A stretch of 64,000 bases of DNA, taken from contig JAIQFS010000021.1 of NCBI GenBank assembly GCA_020073145.1, positions 26,967 to 90,966 of the forward strand, given 5' to 3'. Made by a program: the position numbers and the translations under genes. Below the pieces are notes generated by a model. The model was not told the origin of the DNA, made no database searches, and saw only the letters and a list, made by a program, of their open reading frames with translations. Shown here one piece after another: positions 28,862 to 37,771 of the stretch (positions are counted from its first letter, which is position 1; every line of letters starts with the position of its first letter). Origin of the DNA: Terriglobia bacterium (lineage in GTDB: Bacteria > Acidobacteriota > Terriglobia > Bryobacterales > Bryobacteraceae).

Positions 28862-31800
28862 ATGCTAAAAGTTCGTACCATCGCGCTGTTTCTGGCCGCG
28901 ACGGCCTCGGCCGCCCTGGCCCAAACCGGTTTGGCCACCTTGACCGGCATCGTGACTGACCCGGCGGGAGCCGTGGTGCCGGGCGTTACGATCCGGGCGA
29001 CGCACCGCGAAACGGGAACCGTCTTGTCGGCGGTCGCCTCCAGCACCGGCAATTACATCCTCACCCAGATGCCCATCGGCGGCTACACCCTGACCGTAGA
29101 GGCGGCTGGCTTTAAGACCTATCGTCGCGAGGGGTTGACCCTGGCCGCCGCCCAGGTTCTGGGCTTGGACGTGGCGCTCGAAATCGGCGCCACCACGGAC
29201 TCGGTGACCGTGAACGCGGAAGCGTCCTTGCTGACCACGGAAGAGGCCTCGATCGCCCACAATGTCACCGTGTCCCAGATGCAGAACCTGCCGCTGCTGC
29301 CCTTGAACGGCGGGGTGGGCTCCATCGCGGCGTTCGGCTTCCGCGATCCTTATGGCCTGGCCCAACTGATTCCAGGGGTGCAGTATTCCGTGAACAGCGT
29401 GATGGTGATCGATGGCAAGTCGACCAACAGCGTGCAGTACCGGATTGAAGGCCAGAACAGCGGGCTGACCGGTAACCTGGGGATCTTTACTCAATTTACG
29501 CAACCGAGCACGGACGCCGTGGAAGAGGTGGCAGTGCAGACCAGCAATTTTGCGCCGGAGTTCGGCTCGGTCGGCGGCGGCATCTTCAACGTGACCATGA
29601 AGTCGGGCACCAACGGGTTGCACGGCAGCGCGTACGACTACGCGGTGAACGAAGTCCTCAACGCCCATCAATCGTTCACCCACCTGCGCGATGCCGACCA
29701 CCGCCATGACTTCGGGATGACGATCGGCGGACCCGTCACCCTGCCCAAGATCTACAACGGAAAGAACAAGACTTTCTTCTTCTTCAGCTTCGAGCAGTTC
29801 CGCACCCAACCCCTGGTGACCACCGTGTCGGCTACGGTTCCCACGCAGGCCTATCGCAACGGCGATTTCTCGGCTCTCATCCCCGCCAGCGGCGTGAATG
29901 GGGTGGGCCGCCCTCTCCTGGTGGGCTCGGGGGCCTCCCAGCACGCCTACGTGGACCCGCTGGGAGCCACCGTTCTGGCCGGCACGATTTTCGATCCGTA
30001 CAGCACCAAATCGGTCACCTGCGGGGCCGGTAACCCCGACTGTCCCGCCGGCAGCGTTTTGCAGTACCGCAGTCCGTTTCCGAACAACGCGATTCCCCAG
30101 GTAGCCCCGTACGTGGATCCGGTGTTTGCCAAGGTCCAGGGTCTGATTCCACTCCCTGTGGGTCCCAACGCGAGTGCCGGCGCCCTGGGGAACAATTTCC
30201 AGAGCCCGTTCCATTCCCAGCGCGTCTCCACTCTGCCATCGGTGAAGATGGATCACAACTTGACCGCAAGGTCCCGTCTTTCGTTTTATTGGAGCTATGA
30301 CGAGACCAATGCCCAGTACACGCCGGGCAACGGCGCGTTTGAAGGCTTCCCCCCCACCATCACAGCGGCGCGCGGCACCTTCCACAACTCAACCCAAACC
30401 CGCCTGAACTACGACAACACCCTGTCACCGACGCGCGTGCTCCATGTGGGATTCGGCTTCGTGCGGTTCGATTTCAAGGACTTCTCACCGACCTTGGACT
30501 ACAACGCGCAGCAGAGCCTTGGATTGACGGGCGCGACCTTGAACCGCCTGTTCCCGAACTTCGTGTCGGGGTCCTCGGCGACCGTGGGCGGTTTCAGCAC
30601 AACCGGCGCAGCGGCGCAAACCACCCTCGGCAGCGAGCGGCGTCCCTCCGCCACCGTCAGCATGACCGAAGTGCGCGGGAACCACGCCGTGAAGTATGGG
30701 GCGGAGTGGGGAGAGCCCCGCTACCCGGCGAGCGTCTTCACCAACACAGCCGGCAACTACGCATTCACCAGCGTCGTTGCAGGCATCGCGGCGCCCACGG
30801 GCAGCGGCGTCACGGCGCAACCCGCGCTCCAGCCCGTGACTCTCTCCCAGGGAAACACCGGCTTCGGCTACGCGAACTTCATGCTGGGCGGCGTGCAGGC
30901 CGTCGACGTCGCCGTACCGGCCGTGTACCGCACCCATCGATATGAGTTTGCGCTATATGTCCAGGACACCTGGAAGGTCAGCCGCAAGCTGACCTTGGAC
31001 TACGGCCTCCGCTGGGACTACGGCACGTATAACAAAGAGGATTACGGCCGGCTGGGCGACTTGAGCTTGATCACGCCGAACCCGTCGGCGGCCGGACTAC
31101 CGGGCGGTCTGGTCTATGAGGCGAATTGCAACTGCAGCTTCGCTCACAATTATCCGTTTGCGTTCGGCCCGCGCCTCGGCGCCGCCTACCAGGTGAATTC
31201 CAAGACCGTGCTGCGCGGCGGCGTGGGCGTCGTGTACGACCACCCCCAGTGGTTTGGCGCAGGGATCACCAACGACGCTACCGGCGGCGCGCCCGGATTC
31301 GGCCAGCAGATCTTCCAGCTCAGTTCCGGGATTCCCTTCAGCATCAGCCCGCAGTGGCCGGTTTACAATGCCGCGATCGGACAATCTCCCAATACGGTCA
31401 TCGGCGCCCCCGCGCTCATCGATCCGAATGCGGGCCGCCCGGCGCGGCAGCTCCAATGGCAGCTCAGCTTGCAGCGAGAAATCAGCAGGAACCTGGTTGT
31501 CGAAGCTTCGTACGTGGGGAACCGCACCACCTGGGCGCCGGCCGCCGCGCTTTCGAGCTTCAATGACATTAGCCCAGCCTTGCTGGCCAAATACGGTTTC
31601 AATGTCGGTGATCCGAACGACCGCGCCTTGCTCCTCTCGCAGGTCGGCAATCTCACTACCGCCCAGAAAAACACCCTGGCGGGGAAGGGGTTCATCCTGC
31701 CGTGGGCCAGCTTCCCGGGGAGTCAAACCGTGCGCCAGGCCATCCGGCCCTTCCCGCAGTACAACACTTCGATCAACCCGACCGCAGCCCCCTTAGGCAA

Positions 31801-32632
31801 GACCTGGTACGATGCGCTCCAGGTCACGCTGACCAAACGCTACTCGCACGGGCTGACCTTAAACGGCAACTACACGTTCTCCAAGGCGCTCGACCTGTTG
31901 AGCTCCCCCGACGTGTTCAATCCCGGCCTGGGCAAGAATCTTTCCGCCAACGACCTTCCGCACCAGTTCCGCTTCTCGGCGGAGTATCAGACCCCGCGGG
32001 CCCGGAAGGGGCTGCCTGTGATCGGCAACCCGGTGGTATCCTACGCGCTCGGCGGTTGGGGCCTCGGCGTTTATGCGCAGTACCAGAGCGCGCCGATCCT
32101 GGGGCGCCCGGCCGCCGGCTCCGCTCAACCGATTAGCGACTGGCTGGGACGCGGTCCGGGCGGCGCTCAATTGATCGCAGGCATGAGCCCATACGCCGTG
32201 AATTGGACCGACTTGAGCGGCAAAGTTCACCCCGAGCCGCTCGACATCAACTGCCACTGCTACGATCCAACCAAGACGGACGTGTTGAATCCACTCGCTT
32301 GGGCGCCGGTGCCGAACGGCCAGTGGGCCGCCGATCAGTCGAGCATCCGCTATTACCGCGGCATCCGGCAACCGAACGAGAGCGCCAACTTGAGCCGCAA
32401 CTTCCGGTTCAAAGAGCGGTATAGCCTCCAAATCCGGCTGGAGGTCAACAACGTATTCAATCGGCTGCGATTGCCGCAACCGTCCAGTGGCGGCGCGAAT
32501 TTCAGCGCCGTTCCCACCTCGGCAGGCGGGCTCTATACGGGTGGCTTCGGAACCTTCGGCAACCTGCAAACGGGCGCCGCCGCTCCCGCCCCGGCGCGCA
32601 GCGGTCTGCTCGTCGCGCGGTTTCAGTTCTAG
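28862..32632 (+). CDS. TonB-dependent receptor with carboxypeptidase-regulatory-like domain
   Basis: An outer-membrane receptor of the Oar-like kind common in Acidobacteria, 1256 residues. Domains in order: signal peptide (LKVRTIALFLAATASAALAQ), an Ig-like carboxypeptidase-regulatory domain at ~22-105 (LTGIVTDPAGAVVPGV, GNYILTQMPIGGYTL), a plug (~120-260), and a long beta-barrel ending in aromatic RFQF as required for insertion. The conserved INCHCYDPTKT segment lies near the C-terminus. The start at 28862 gives the signal peptide; a longer frame from 28709 does not. It probably imports oligosaccharides or other large ligands. The divergent regulator may control it. Confidence 0.92.
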   Translation: MLKVRTIALFLAATASAALAQTGLATLTGIVTDPAGAVVPGVTIRATHRETGTVLSAVASSTGNYILTQMPIGGYTLTVEAAGFKTYRREGLTLAAAQVLGLDVALEIGATTDSVTVNAEASLLTTEEASIAHNVTVSQMQNLPLLPLNGGVGSIAAFGFRDPYGLAQLIPGVQYSVNSVMVIDGKSTNSVQYRIEGQNSGLTGNLGIFTQFTQPSTDAVEEVAVQTSNFAPEFGSVGGGIFNVTMKSGTNGLHGSAYDYAVNEVLNAHQSFTHLRDADHRHDFGMTIGGPVTLPKIYNGKNKTFFFFSFEQFRTQPLVTTVSATVPTQAYRNGDFSALIPASGVNGVGRPLLVGSGASQHAYVDPLGATVLAGTIFDPYSTKSVTCGAGNPDCPAGSVLQYRSPFPNNAIPQVAPYVDPVFAKVQGLIPLPVGPNASAGALGNNFQSPFHSQRVSTLPSVKMDHNLTARSRLSFYWSYDETNAQYTPGNGAFEGFPPTITAARGTFHNSTQTRLNYDNTLSPTRVLHVGFGFVRFDFKDFSPTLDYNAQQSLGLTGATLNRLFPNFVSGSSATVGGFSTTGAAAQTTLGSERRPSATVSMTEVRGNHAVKYGAEWGEPRYPASVFTNTAGNYAFTSVVAGIAAPTGSGVTAQPALQPVTLSQGNTGFGYANFMLGGVQAVDVAVPAVYRTHRYEFALYVQDTWKVSRKLTLDYGLRWDYGTYNKEDYGRLGDLSLITPNPSAAGLPGGLVYEANCNCSFAHNYPFAFGPRLGAAYQVNSKTVLRGGVGVVYDHPQWFGAGITNDATGGAPGFGQQIFQLSSGIPFSISPQWPVYNAAIGQSPNTVIGAPALIDPNAGRPARQLQWQLSLQREISRNLVVEASYVGNRTTWAPAAALSSFNDISPALLAKYGFNVGDPNDRALLLSQVGNLTTAQKNTLAGKGFILPWASFPGSQTVRQAIRPFPQYNTSINPTAAPLGKTWYDALQVTLTKRYSHGLTLNGNYTFSKALDLLSSPDVFNPGLGKNLSANDLPHQFRFSAEYQTPRARKGLPVIGNPVVSYALGGWGLGVYAQYQSAPILGRPAAGSAQPISDWLGRGPGGAQLIAGMSPYAVNWTDLSGKVHPEPLDINCHCYDPTKTDVLNPLAWAPVPNGQWAADQSSIRYYRGIRQPNESANLSRNFRFKERYSLQIRLEVNNVFNRLRLPQPSSGGANFSAVPTSAGGLYTGGFGTFGNLQTGAAAPAPARSGLLVARFQF

Positions 32633-32759
32633 CACCCCACTGACGCTAGAAACGGGCCGCTGCCTGCACCCCCAGGCGCGGTCCGATCCCCACGATGGCG
32701 TAGACTGGATCGAAGGCCGCGCGCCCGGGCGGGGCCAGCTTGGCGGAATGGGAACTCTG

Positions 32760-34130
32760 ATGACGCAGTGGAATAGAGCGATTGCGTGTGTGGCGCCGGC
32801 CCTGGTATCGGCGATCGTGTTGGCGGCGCCGTCCGTCTACCCGACGGGAACGACGATCTATGATCCGAGCCGCGCCTGGAGCGGCTATACCGTTCTCTCG
32901 CCCCTGGGCACTCAGGCCGCGGTGGTCATCGATATGAACGGCGCCATCGTCAAGCAGTGGGATGGCTATGTCAATTCCGCCGGCGGCCCGGCGCGTATAT
33001 TTCCCGGTGGTGTCATCGAAGGGGCGGCTGGCGCCAATCCCCCGCACCAGGAATCGCTCGAGCTGGTCGAGCGCGATTTCAGCGGTAACGTGCTCTGGCG
33101 TTTCGACCATAACGAGCAAATCGAAACCCGCGAGGGAAAGAAGATCTGGGCCACCCGGCAGCACCATGACTGGCAGCGCGAGGATTTTCCCGCCGGTTAC
33201 TATTCGCCCGGCGTGACGCCCCGCATCGAGGGCGGCAACACCTTGATCTTGACCCATACCAATCGGGTGCAGCCCAAGGTGAACGCCAGCAGGATGCTCG
33301 AAGACGACCGCCTGCTCGAGGTCTCCTGGGATGGAAAGATTGTCTGGGAGTGGGTGGCGAGCGATCACATCGACGAATTCCATTTCGACCAGGACGCCCG
33401 CGCCGCCATTGCCTCGGTCCCAGCCTCCAATGCCGCGCCCGCGCGCGCCTCCTTCGATTGGTTGCACATCAACTCGGCCACCTATGTGGGGCCGAACCAC
33501 TGGTACGACGACGGCGACCAGCGCTTTGCGCCGAACAACGTGATCGTCAGCAGCCGCGAATCGTCGTTTCTGGCGATCGTGGCCCGCGATGGCTCCATCG
33601 TTTGGCAACTGGGACCCGATTTCAGCGCCTCGCCGGAACTGCGCGCGATTCGCCAGATCATCGGCCAGCATAACGCCCATTTCATTCCGAAAGGACTGCG
33701 GGGCGCGGGCAACATCCTGGTGTTCGATAACGGCGGTCCGAGCGGCTACGGAAAGCCGAGTTCCATGGCCTTAAATGGACAGGGGATTTATGCGAGGCCC
33801 ACTTCGCGCGTATTGGAGATCGATCCGGTCGCGCGCAAGCTCGTCTGGTCCTACACCGCGCCTACTTTCTTCGCGACCAATATCAGCGGCGCGCAGAGGC
33901 TGCCCAATGGCAACACCCTCATCACGGAGGGTCCCGGCGGCCGCGTGTTCGAGGTAACTACCGAGGGCACGATCGTGTGGGAATACATTTATCCCGTATT
34001 CAGCGGCGCCCGATCGACCAACTCGGTTTATCGAGCCTACCGACTGCCGTACGACTGGATCCCCCAACTCACGCGTCCCCAGGAGAAAGCGGTCACGCCG
34101 CCGGAAAAAGGGCAATTTCGAGTGCCTTGA
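32760..34130 (+). CDS. Arylsulfotransferase-like secreted propeller protein
   Basis: A 456-residue exported protein that resembles the arylsulfotransferase (ASST/AssT) family: a signal peptide ending near VLAAPS, then repeated propeller strands (VVIDMNGAIVKQWDG, NVLWRFDHNEQ, GKIVWEWVASDHIDEF, GSIVWQLGPDF, GTIVWEYIYP) and the family-typical histidine-bearing segments HHDWQRED, WLHINSATYVG and GQHNAHFIPKG. AssT enzymes move sulfate from one phenol to another in the periplasm without PAPS. ATG at 32760 or 32748 can be the start; the first has the better-spaced GGGAA. It lies 127 bp after the TonB receptor on the same strand. Confidence 0.82.
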   Translation: MTQWNRAIACVAPALVSAIVLAAPSVYPTGTTIYDPSRAWSGYTVLSPLGTQAAVVIDMNGAIVKQWDGYVNSAGGPARIFPGGVIEGAAGANPPHQESLELVERDFSGNVLWRFDHNEQIETREGKKIWATRQHHDWQREDFPAGYYSPGVTPRIEGGNTLILTHTNRVQPKVNASRMLEDDRLLEVSWDGKIVWEWVASDHIDEFHFDQDARAAIASVPASNAAPARASFDWLHINSATYVGPNHWYDDGDQRFAPNNVIVSSRESSFLAIVARDGSIVWQLGPDFSASPELRAIRQIIGQHNAHFIPKGLRGAGNILVFDNGGPSGYGKPSSMALNGQGIYARPTSRVLEIDPVARKLVWSYTAPTFFATNISGAQRLPNGNTLITEGPGGRVFEVTTEGTIVWEYIYPVFSGARSTNSVYRAYRLPYDWIPQLTRPQEKAVTPPEKGQFRVP

Positions 34131-34287
34131 GGCGAATCTCCTGGCCACTCTTCTAATTCCGCGGACCGACCACCGTTCCATCGATCCACCGGTAAGCCAG
34201 CCCATTATATTTCCGGCAATGGGTTCCACTGCTTTGAATTGGGTGCGACTATAACATTAGGGAGAGCCCTCCAGGATTCCGTCTCGC

Positions 34288-35025
34288 ATGACGCAGGCGT
34301 TGGAGCTTCGCCAGAAGGTAAATGCCGCTTATTCGGATGCGGCGGCCCATCCGGAGGGCCGCCACCCGTTTCCGGTAGGCCGCACTTTTGCGGAAGGGGT
34401 GGGCTACTCAGCGGAGATCCTCAACCGCGTCCCATCCATTTCAGTCGAGGCATTTACGGGTGTGTCCAATGTGTCGGTTTTTGCAGAGATCGCCCGCGGC
34501 GAGAGGGTATTGGACCTCGGATGCGGCGCGGGCCTGGATTCGTTCATTGCTGCGGAGCGGACTGGTGACGGGGGACAGGTTCTGGGGATAGATTTCAGTT
34601 TCAGCATGCTGGAACGCGCGCGCCATGCTCAGTTTGAAGCCGGAGCGGAACGAGTCTCATTCGGTCAGGCTGATGCGGAAAGACTCCCTCTACCGGATGG
34701 CTCGATTGACGTCGTGCTGGTCAATGGAATCTTCAACCTCAATCCCAACCGAGCGGCCATTTTCCGCGAACTTGGCCGCGTGGTGAAGCGGGGCGGAACA
34801 GTTTTTTCCGCCGAGTTGACCGTGCGGGAGCCGTTATCGCCGGACCAGCGGGGCCGCGAATCGAATTGGTTCGCCTGAATCGCTGGGGCCAAGGAAGCGG
34901 GCGGCTTCCTCCAGGAGTTTCAAACCGCCGGATTTCCCCATCCCATTCTGCTGCGCACCTATCGCAACGCCCGAACTGTGAATCCCCTGGTTCTGGTGGC
35001 CGAAGTACGTGCCCGGCGAGAATAA
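34288..35025 (+). CDS. ArsM-like SAM methyltransferase, candidate selenoprotein (in-frame UGA)
   Basis: A class I methyltransferase of the arsenite-methyltransferase-like group. SAM motif VLDLGCGAG is at residues 74-82, acidic loop GIDFS near 100, and NGIFNLNPN (146-154) occupies the place of the NCVINLSPD block. At codon 197 (34876-34878) the frame has TGA, then continues open for 48 codons to TAA at 35023-35025. The residues after it (IAGAKEAGGFLQEF then AGF) match the usual C-terminus, where relatives have Cys-[ILV]-x-G-A. UGA thus replaces a cysteine that binds arsenic in ArsM. A SECIS-like hairpin follows at 34883-34914. Apart from Cys79 in the SAM motif there is no other cysteine upstream. 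If UGA is read as stop, the product is 196 residues and lacks the C-terminal domain; the alternative is a nonsense-mutated pseudogene. Confidence 0.65.
34883..34914 (+). promoter_or_regulatory. Putative bacterial SECIS hairpin
   Basis: Just 3' of the in-frame UGA (34876-34878). Upper stem AGGAAGC (34892-34898) pairs with GCTTCCT (34904-34910), seven base pairs closing the loop GGGCG. Lower stem CTGG (34883-34886) pairs with CCAG (34911-34914), leaving a five-base 5' bulge. The loop starts 20 bases after the UGA and begins with GG. Bacterial SECIS elements have a short stem-loop 16-37 bases downstream with G in the first two loop positions, so spacing and loop both fit. GC-rich coding DNA can form such stems by chance. 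Confidence 0.6.
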
Positions 35026-35304
35026 ACAAACATGGCGATGCCGTCAGCCGGTGAATGGCCCAGCGATTCGGCTCTCTTCGAATCAGATGATCCGTCGGAA
35101 CATCCGCCTCTCTAGCCGTGTCGAATCACCGGTTTGAGCGATCAAATACTGAAGAAACAGTCGGGCATCTTCGTCAAGACATTGAAGCCAAAGAAGGTGT
35201 TTGGGCGAGGGCCCGGACGAGGAAACATTTGTGCAAGGCTGTCACAAAACTCGCGTGGGCGGTGATATAGCAACGTGGACGCACTGGGTCAAGCGGCTGC
35301 GCAG

Positions 35305-35829
35305 ATGAAGCCAAATGAAGAGTGGCTGGATATTGAGCGGATCTTCCGCTTACACTACACCCGCCTGGCCCAGGTGATCGCCCGGGTGGTTCGGGATCCA
35401 GCGCGCGCTGAAGAACTCGCCGTCGAGGTTTGCTTAAAGTGGTCCGCACGGCGCATCACAGACGCCGAGAATTCCGAACGCTGGTTGTACCGCGCTGCCG
35501 TGCGCAGCGGCTTAAACGAATTGCGTCACCAAGTACGCAGGAGCCGCTATGAACGAGTGGTTTCTTTCGTACGGGGATCACCAACGCCGGAGGAACTCTT
35601 AGCAGCGCGACAGGAGCAGGAACGAGTCCGGCTGCTGTTGGCCACGATCAAACCGCGCGAGGCCGAACTCTTAGTTCTACGAAGCCAGGGATTCACCTAT
35701 GAGGAATTGGCAGCGATCCTCCACTTGAATCCTGCATCGATTGGAACGCTGCTCAGCCGCGCGCAACAGACCTTTCGAAAGGAGTACACGAGGCGTTATG
35801 GAACCCCGCGACTTGGATCCAAAACGTGA
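35305..35829 (+). CDS. ECF-type RNA polymerase sigma factor
   Basis: A 174-residue sigma-70 family protein of ECF size. Region 2 is seen in IFRLHYTRLAQVIARVVRDPARAEELAVEVCLKW, though the segment is written here only as landmarks (DPARAEELAVEV, NSERWLYRAAVRSGLNELR). Region 4 is ATIKPREAELLVLRSQGFTY with an ELAAIL helix and the recognition helix PASIGTLLSRAQQ. The start could be ATG 35305 or GTG 35275. The next gene begins 32 bp before its stop and encodes a membrane protein with a cytoplasmic N-terminus, the classical position of an anti-sigma factor. The sigma factor is therefore probably held at the membrane until a signal, perhaps redox, releases it. Confidence 0.85.
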   Translation: MKPNEEWLDIERIFRLHYTRLAQVIARVVRDPARAEELAVEVCLKWSARRITDAENSERWLYRAAVRSGLNELRHQVRRSRYERVVSFVRGSPTPEELLAARQEQERVRLLLATIKPREAELLVLRSQGFTYEELAAILHLNPASIGTLLSRAQQTFRKEYTRRYGTPRLGSKT

Positions 35830-36565
35830 ACTCAACGTCGCCGAGTGGGTGGACCATGAGATGGCCTCACTTGGTCACGAGGAGTGGCAGCCGGACCTGC
35901 ACAGGGGCCTGGCGCTGCTTCGCGCGCCGAGCGGAACAACCGGGAGCCGCCGGCGGTGGACCTGGGCCGCCGCAGCTGTCCTGGCGACTTGTTTTTCTCT
36001 GATGGCCATGCCGGGCCCACGCGCCTTCGCCGAACGATGCGTCTCCGCCTGTGTGAGCGGAACCGGATGGATCCGGGAACTTCTCGCGGGTGGCGCGTCG
36101 GGCCCGACTCCGAGTAACGTCTATGTCAAACCCGGAAACCGGACCATGGCCCCCGATTTCGCGCTCGAGGATGCGAGCGGTCAGCCCGTGCGGTTATCGC
36201 AGCTTCGGGGAAATGTTGTGCTGGTGAACTTCTGGGCTACCTGGTGTGCTCCGTGCCGGGTTGAAATTCCGATGCTCCTCGGGTTCGAGAAGACCTATCG
36301 AGATCGCAACTTTAAAATTCTCGGAATTGCTCTCGATGACGGCGGCTGGAGCTTGGTTCGGCCCTACGCAGACGCCAGAAACATCAGCTATCCGATCCTG
36401 CTTGGCAACCAAGGGATTGCCGATCTCTTCGGGCTCAAAGCCGTACCCACGACGTTCGTTATCGATAGGCAGGGGCGGATTGCCGCAACGCACATCGGCC
36501 TTTGCCAGAAGAGCGAGTACGAAGGCGATATCAAAGCTGTACTGAATGAAAGAATCACACCATGA
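35798..36565 (+). CDS. Membrane-anchored TlpA-like thioredoxin with anti-sigma-like N-terminus
   Basis: A 255-residue protein in three parts. Residues 1-53 are cytoplasmic (VAEWVDHEMASLGHEEW), highly charged and the right size for an anti-sigma domain. Residues ~54-71 are one transmembrane helix. Residues ~115-255 are a periplasmic thioredoxin of the TlpA/ResA type with active site WCAPC (Cys150, Cys153) and the cis-proline segment AVPTTFVID. Two more cysteines (Cys81, Cys85) lie just outside the membrane. The start at 35798 follows a GAGG sequence and overlaps the sigma gene by 32 bp. A fused thiol-redox sensor and anti-sigma factor would be a simple reading, but it rests on position and layout. 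Confidence 0.82.
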   Translation: MEPRDLDPKRELNVAEWVDHEMASLGHEEWQPDLHRGLALLRAPSGTTGSRRRWTWAAAAVLATCFSLMAMPGPRAFAERCVSACVSGTGWIRELLAGGASGPTPSNVYVKPGNRTMAPDFALEDASGQPVRLSQLRGNVVLVNFWATWCAPCRVEIPMLLGFEKTYRDRNFKILGIALDDGGWSLVRPYADARNISYPILLGNQGIADLFGLKAVPTTFVIDRQGRIAATHIGLCQKSEYEGDIKAVLNERITP

Positions 36566-37023
36566 AGAACTTACTTCGAGCCGGGTCCCTCGTGGCGGGT
36601 CTTGCCATCGCTGTTTTCAGTTCCGGAAAGAGTGGGCCATCTCCGGCCATCGACGTGGACCAAGCCTCCGCGAGTCCTCACCTGTCCGGATGGATGGCAA
36701 GAATCACGATGCGCGACGGGACGACGCGCACGGTCAAGTTGGAGGGCGTCGGGTGCACCCGAAGCATTTGTTCCAGGACGGCGATCAAGGCCAGATCTGA
36801 ATCCGATTCGGTGGTGAGGACCTGGTTCGACGTTCTGGCCGCAATCCAGGACACGACGTCTCGCGACGCTCTGTTTGTCATGAAAGATGGCACGAAGAAG
36901 CGAATGTCGCTGCTCACCGATTTTCGAGTACTGTACCTTGCCAATCGTTTCGGCGGGCCGGAGAGGCTGGACCTAGGAGCCGTACAGTCGGTTGAGTTTG
37001 TTACGCTGGCGGGCCTGAGGTGA
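36562..37023 (+). CDS. Small secreted protein of unknown function
   Basis: A 153-residue protein with a signal peptide (MKNLLRAGSLVAGLAIAVFSSG). The mature part contains ITMRDGTTRTVKLEGVGC and FVMKDGTKKRMSLLTDF, two similar DGT-turn beta-hairpins, and two cysteines (GVGCTRSIC) four residues apart. I do not recognise the family. Its ATG overlaps the TGA of the thioredoxin gene (ATGA), so the two are translationally coupled. The CTRSIC pair could be a substrate of the neighbouring thioredoxin; that is speculation. Confidence 0.75.
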   Translation: MKNLLRAGSLVAGLAIAVFSSGKSGPSPAIDVDQASASPHLSGWMARITMRDGTTRTVKLEGVGCTRSICSRTAIKARSESDSVVRTWFDVLAAIQDTTSRDALFVMKDGTKKRMSLLTDFRVLYLANRFGGPERLDLGAVQSVEFVTLAGLR

Positions 37024-37079
37024 CAAGCGGCCCGGAAACAAGCAGCAGCCTTAGGCGAAACAAGAAAGGACCACTGTTT

Positions 37080-37625
37080 ATGCAAAATACGTGTCTTCGG
37101 ATTCTTACGTGCCTCGTGGCTCTACCGATGTTCGGAGCAGACGCGTCCCAAACCGCCAGGCAAATCTTCGACAAACAACTGGCCGCAACCGAAGGTGAAG
37201 TGATGGCAATCGTTGAAACGATGCCAGCCGGCAAGTTTGGGTTCGCCCCGACGGAAGGGGCATTCGCTCACGCGCGAACATTCGGCGTACAGGCGCGACA
37301 CATTGCATTCTGTCTCAATGAAGTCGCGGTTGCGCTATTGGCCGAACCAATGCTCCCGCACGCGGATCAGGAAGGTCCGAGGAATGTGACCAGCAAAGAG
37401 GATGTCGTGAAGTACTTGAAGGATGCCTTCGCGCACGCACACAGGGCCATCGGAACCCTGACCAATGACAACCTGCTGGAACAGATACGAGATCCCTACG
37501 TCGAGAAGCTCCGGACTACGCGCCTGGATGCAGCGACGATTTTTCTTTCTCACAGTTGGGATCACTACGGGCAGATGGTGGAGTACCTGCGAATGAACAA
37601 TTTGGCGCCCCCCGGGCATCAATGA
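37080..37625 (+). CDS. Secreted DinB-family protein
   Basis: A 181-residue DinB-like four-helix bundle behind a signal peptide (MQNTCLRILTCLVALPMFGADA). The bundle keeps histidines suited to a metal site: ARHIAFCLNE in the second helix and SHSWDHYGQMVEYLRM in the last, the usual DinB signature. DinB proteins include thiol transferases (bacillithiol, mycothiol) and many uncharacterised members; exported versions are common in Acidobacteria. AAAGGA is upstream of the ATG at 37080. It is 56 bp after the small secreted protein and may be the last gene of the sigma-factor unit. Confidence 0.85.
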   Translation: MQNTCLRILTCLVALPMFGADASQTARQIFDKQLAATEGEVMAIVETMPAGKFGFAPTEGAFAHARTFGVQARHIAFCLNEVAVALLAEPMLPHADQEGPRNVTSKEDVVKYLKDAFAHAHRAIGTLTNDNLLEQIRDPYVEKLRTTRLDAATIFLSHSWDHYGQMVEYLRMNNLAPPGHQ

Positions 37626-37771
37626 CCTGGGCGCTGAAGTTCTCATAGAGTTGCGACCATCCCGTCAAACTTGAGGCCTCTCCGGCCGGCGGGGCCAGTC
37701 TCTTCCTGGACCGACAAGTCTGGGACCTGCGGTCTGTGTTATTTCTGGAGTAGCATCCCGCGAGAAAGGCC

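Noticed and set aside
28865..30385. 506-codon minus-strand frame opposite the TonB receptor
   Set aside because: Antisense to strongly supported receptor domains and of no recognisable family.
34288..34878. Methyltransferase as a plain 196-residue gene ending at the TGA
   Set aside because: The downstream frame continues the family C-terminus at once, so the TGA is either Sec or a mutation and not a natural end.
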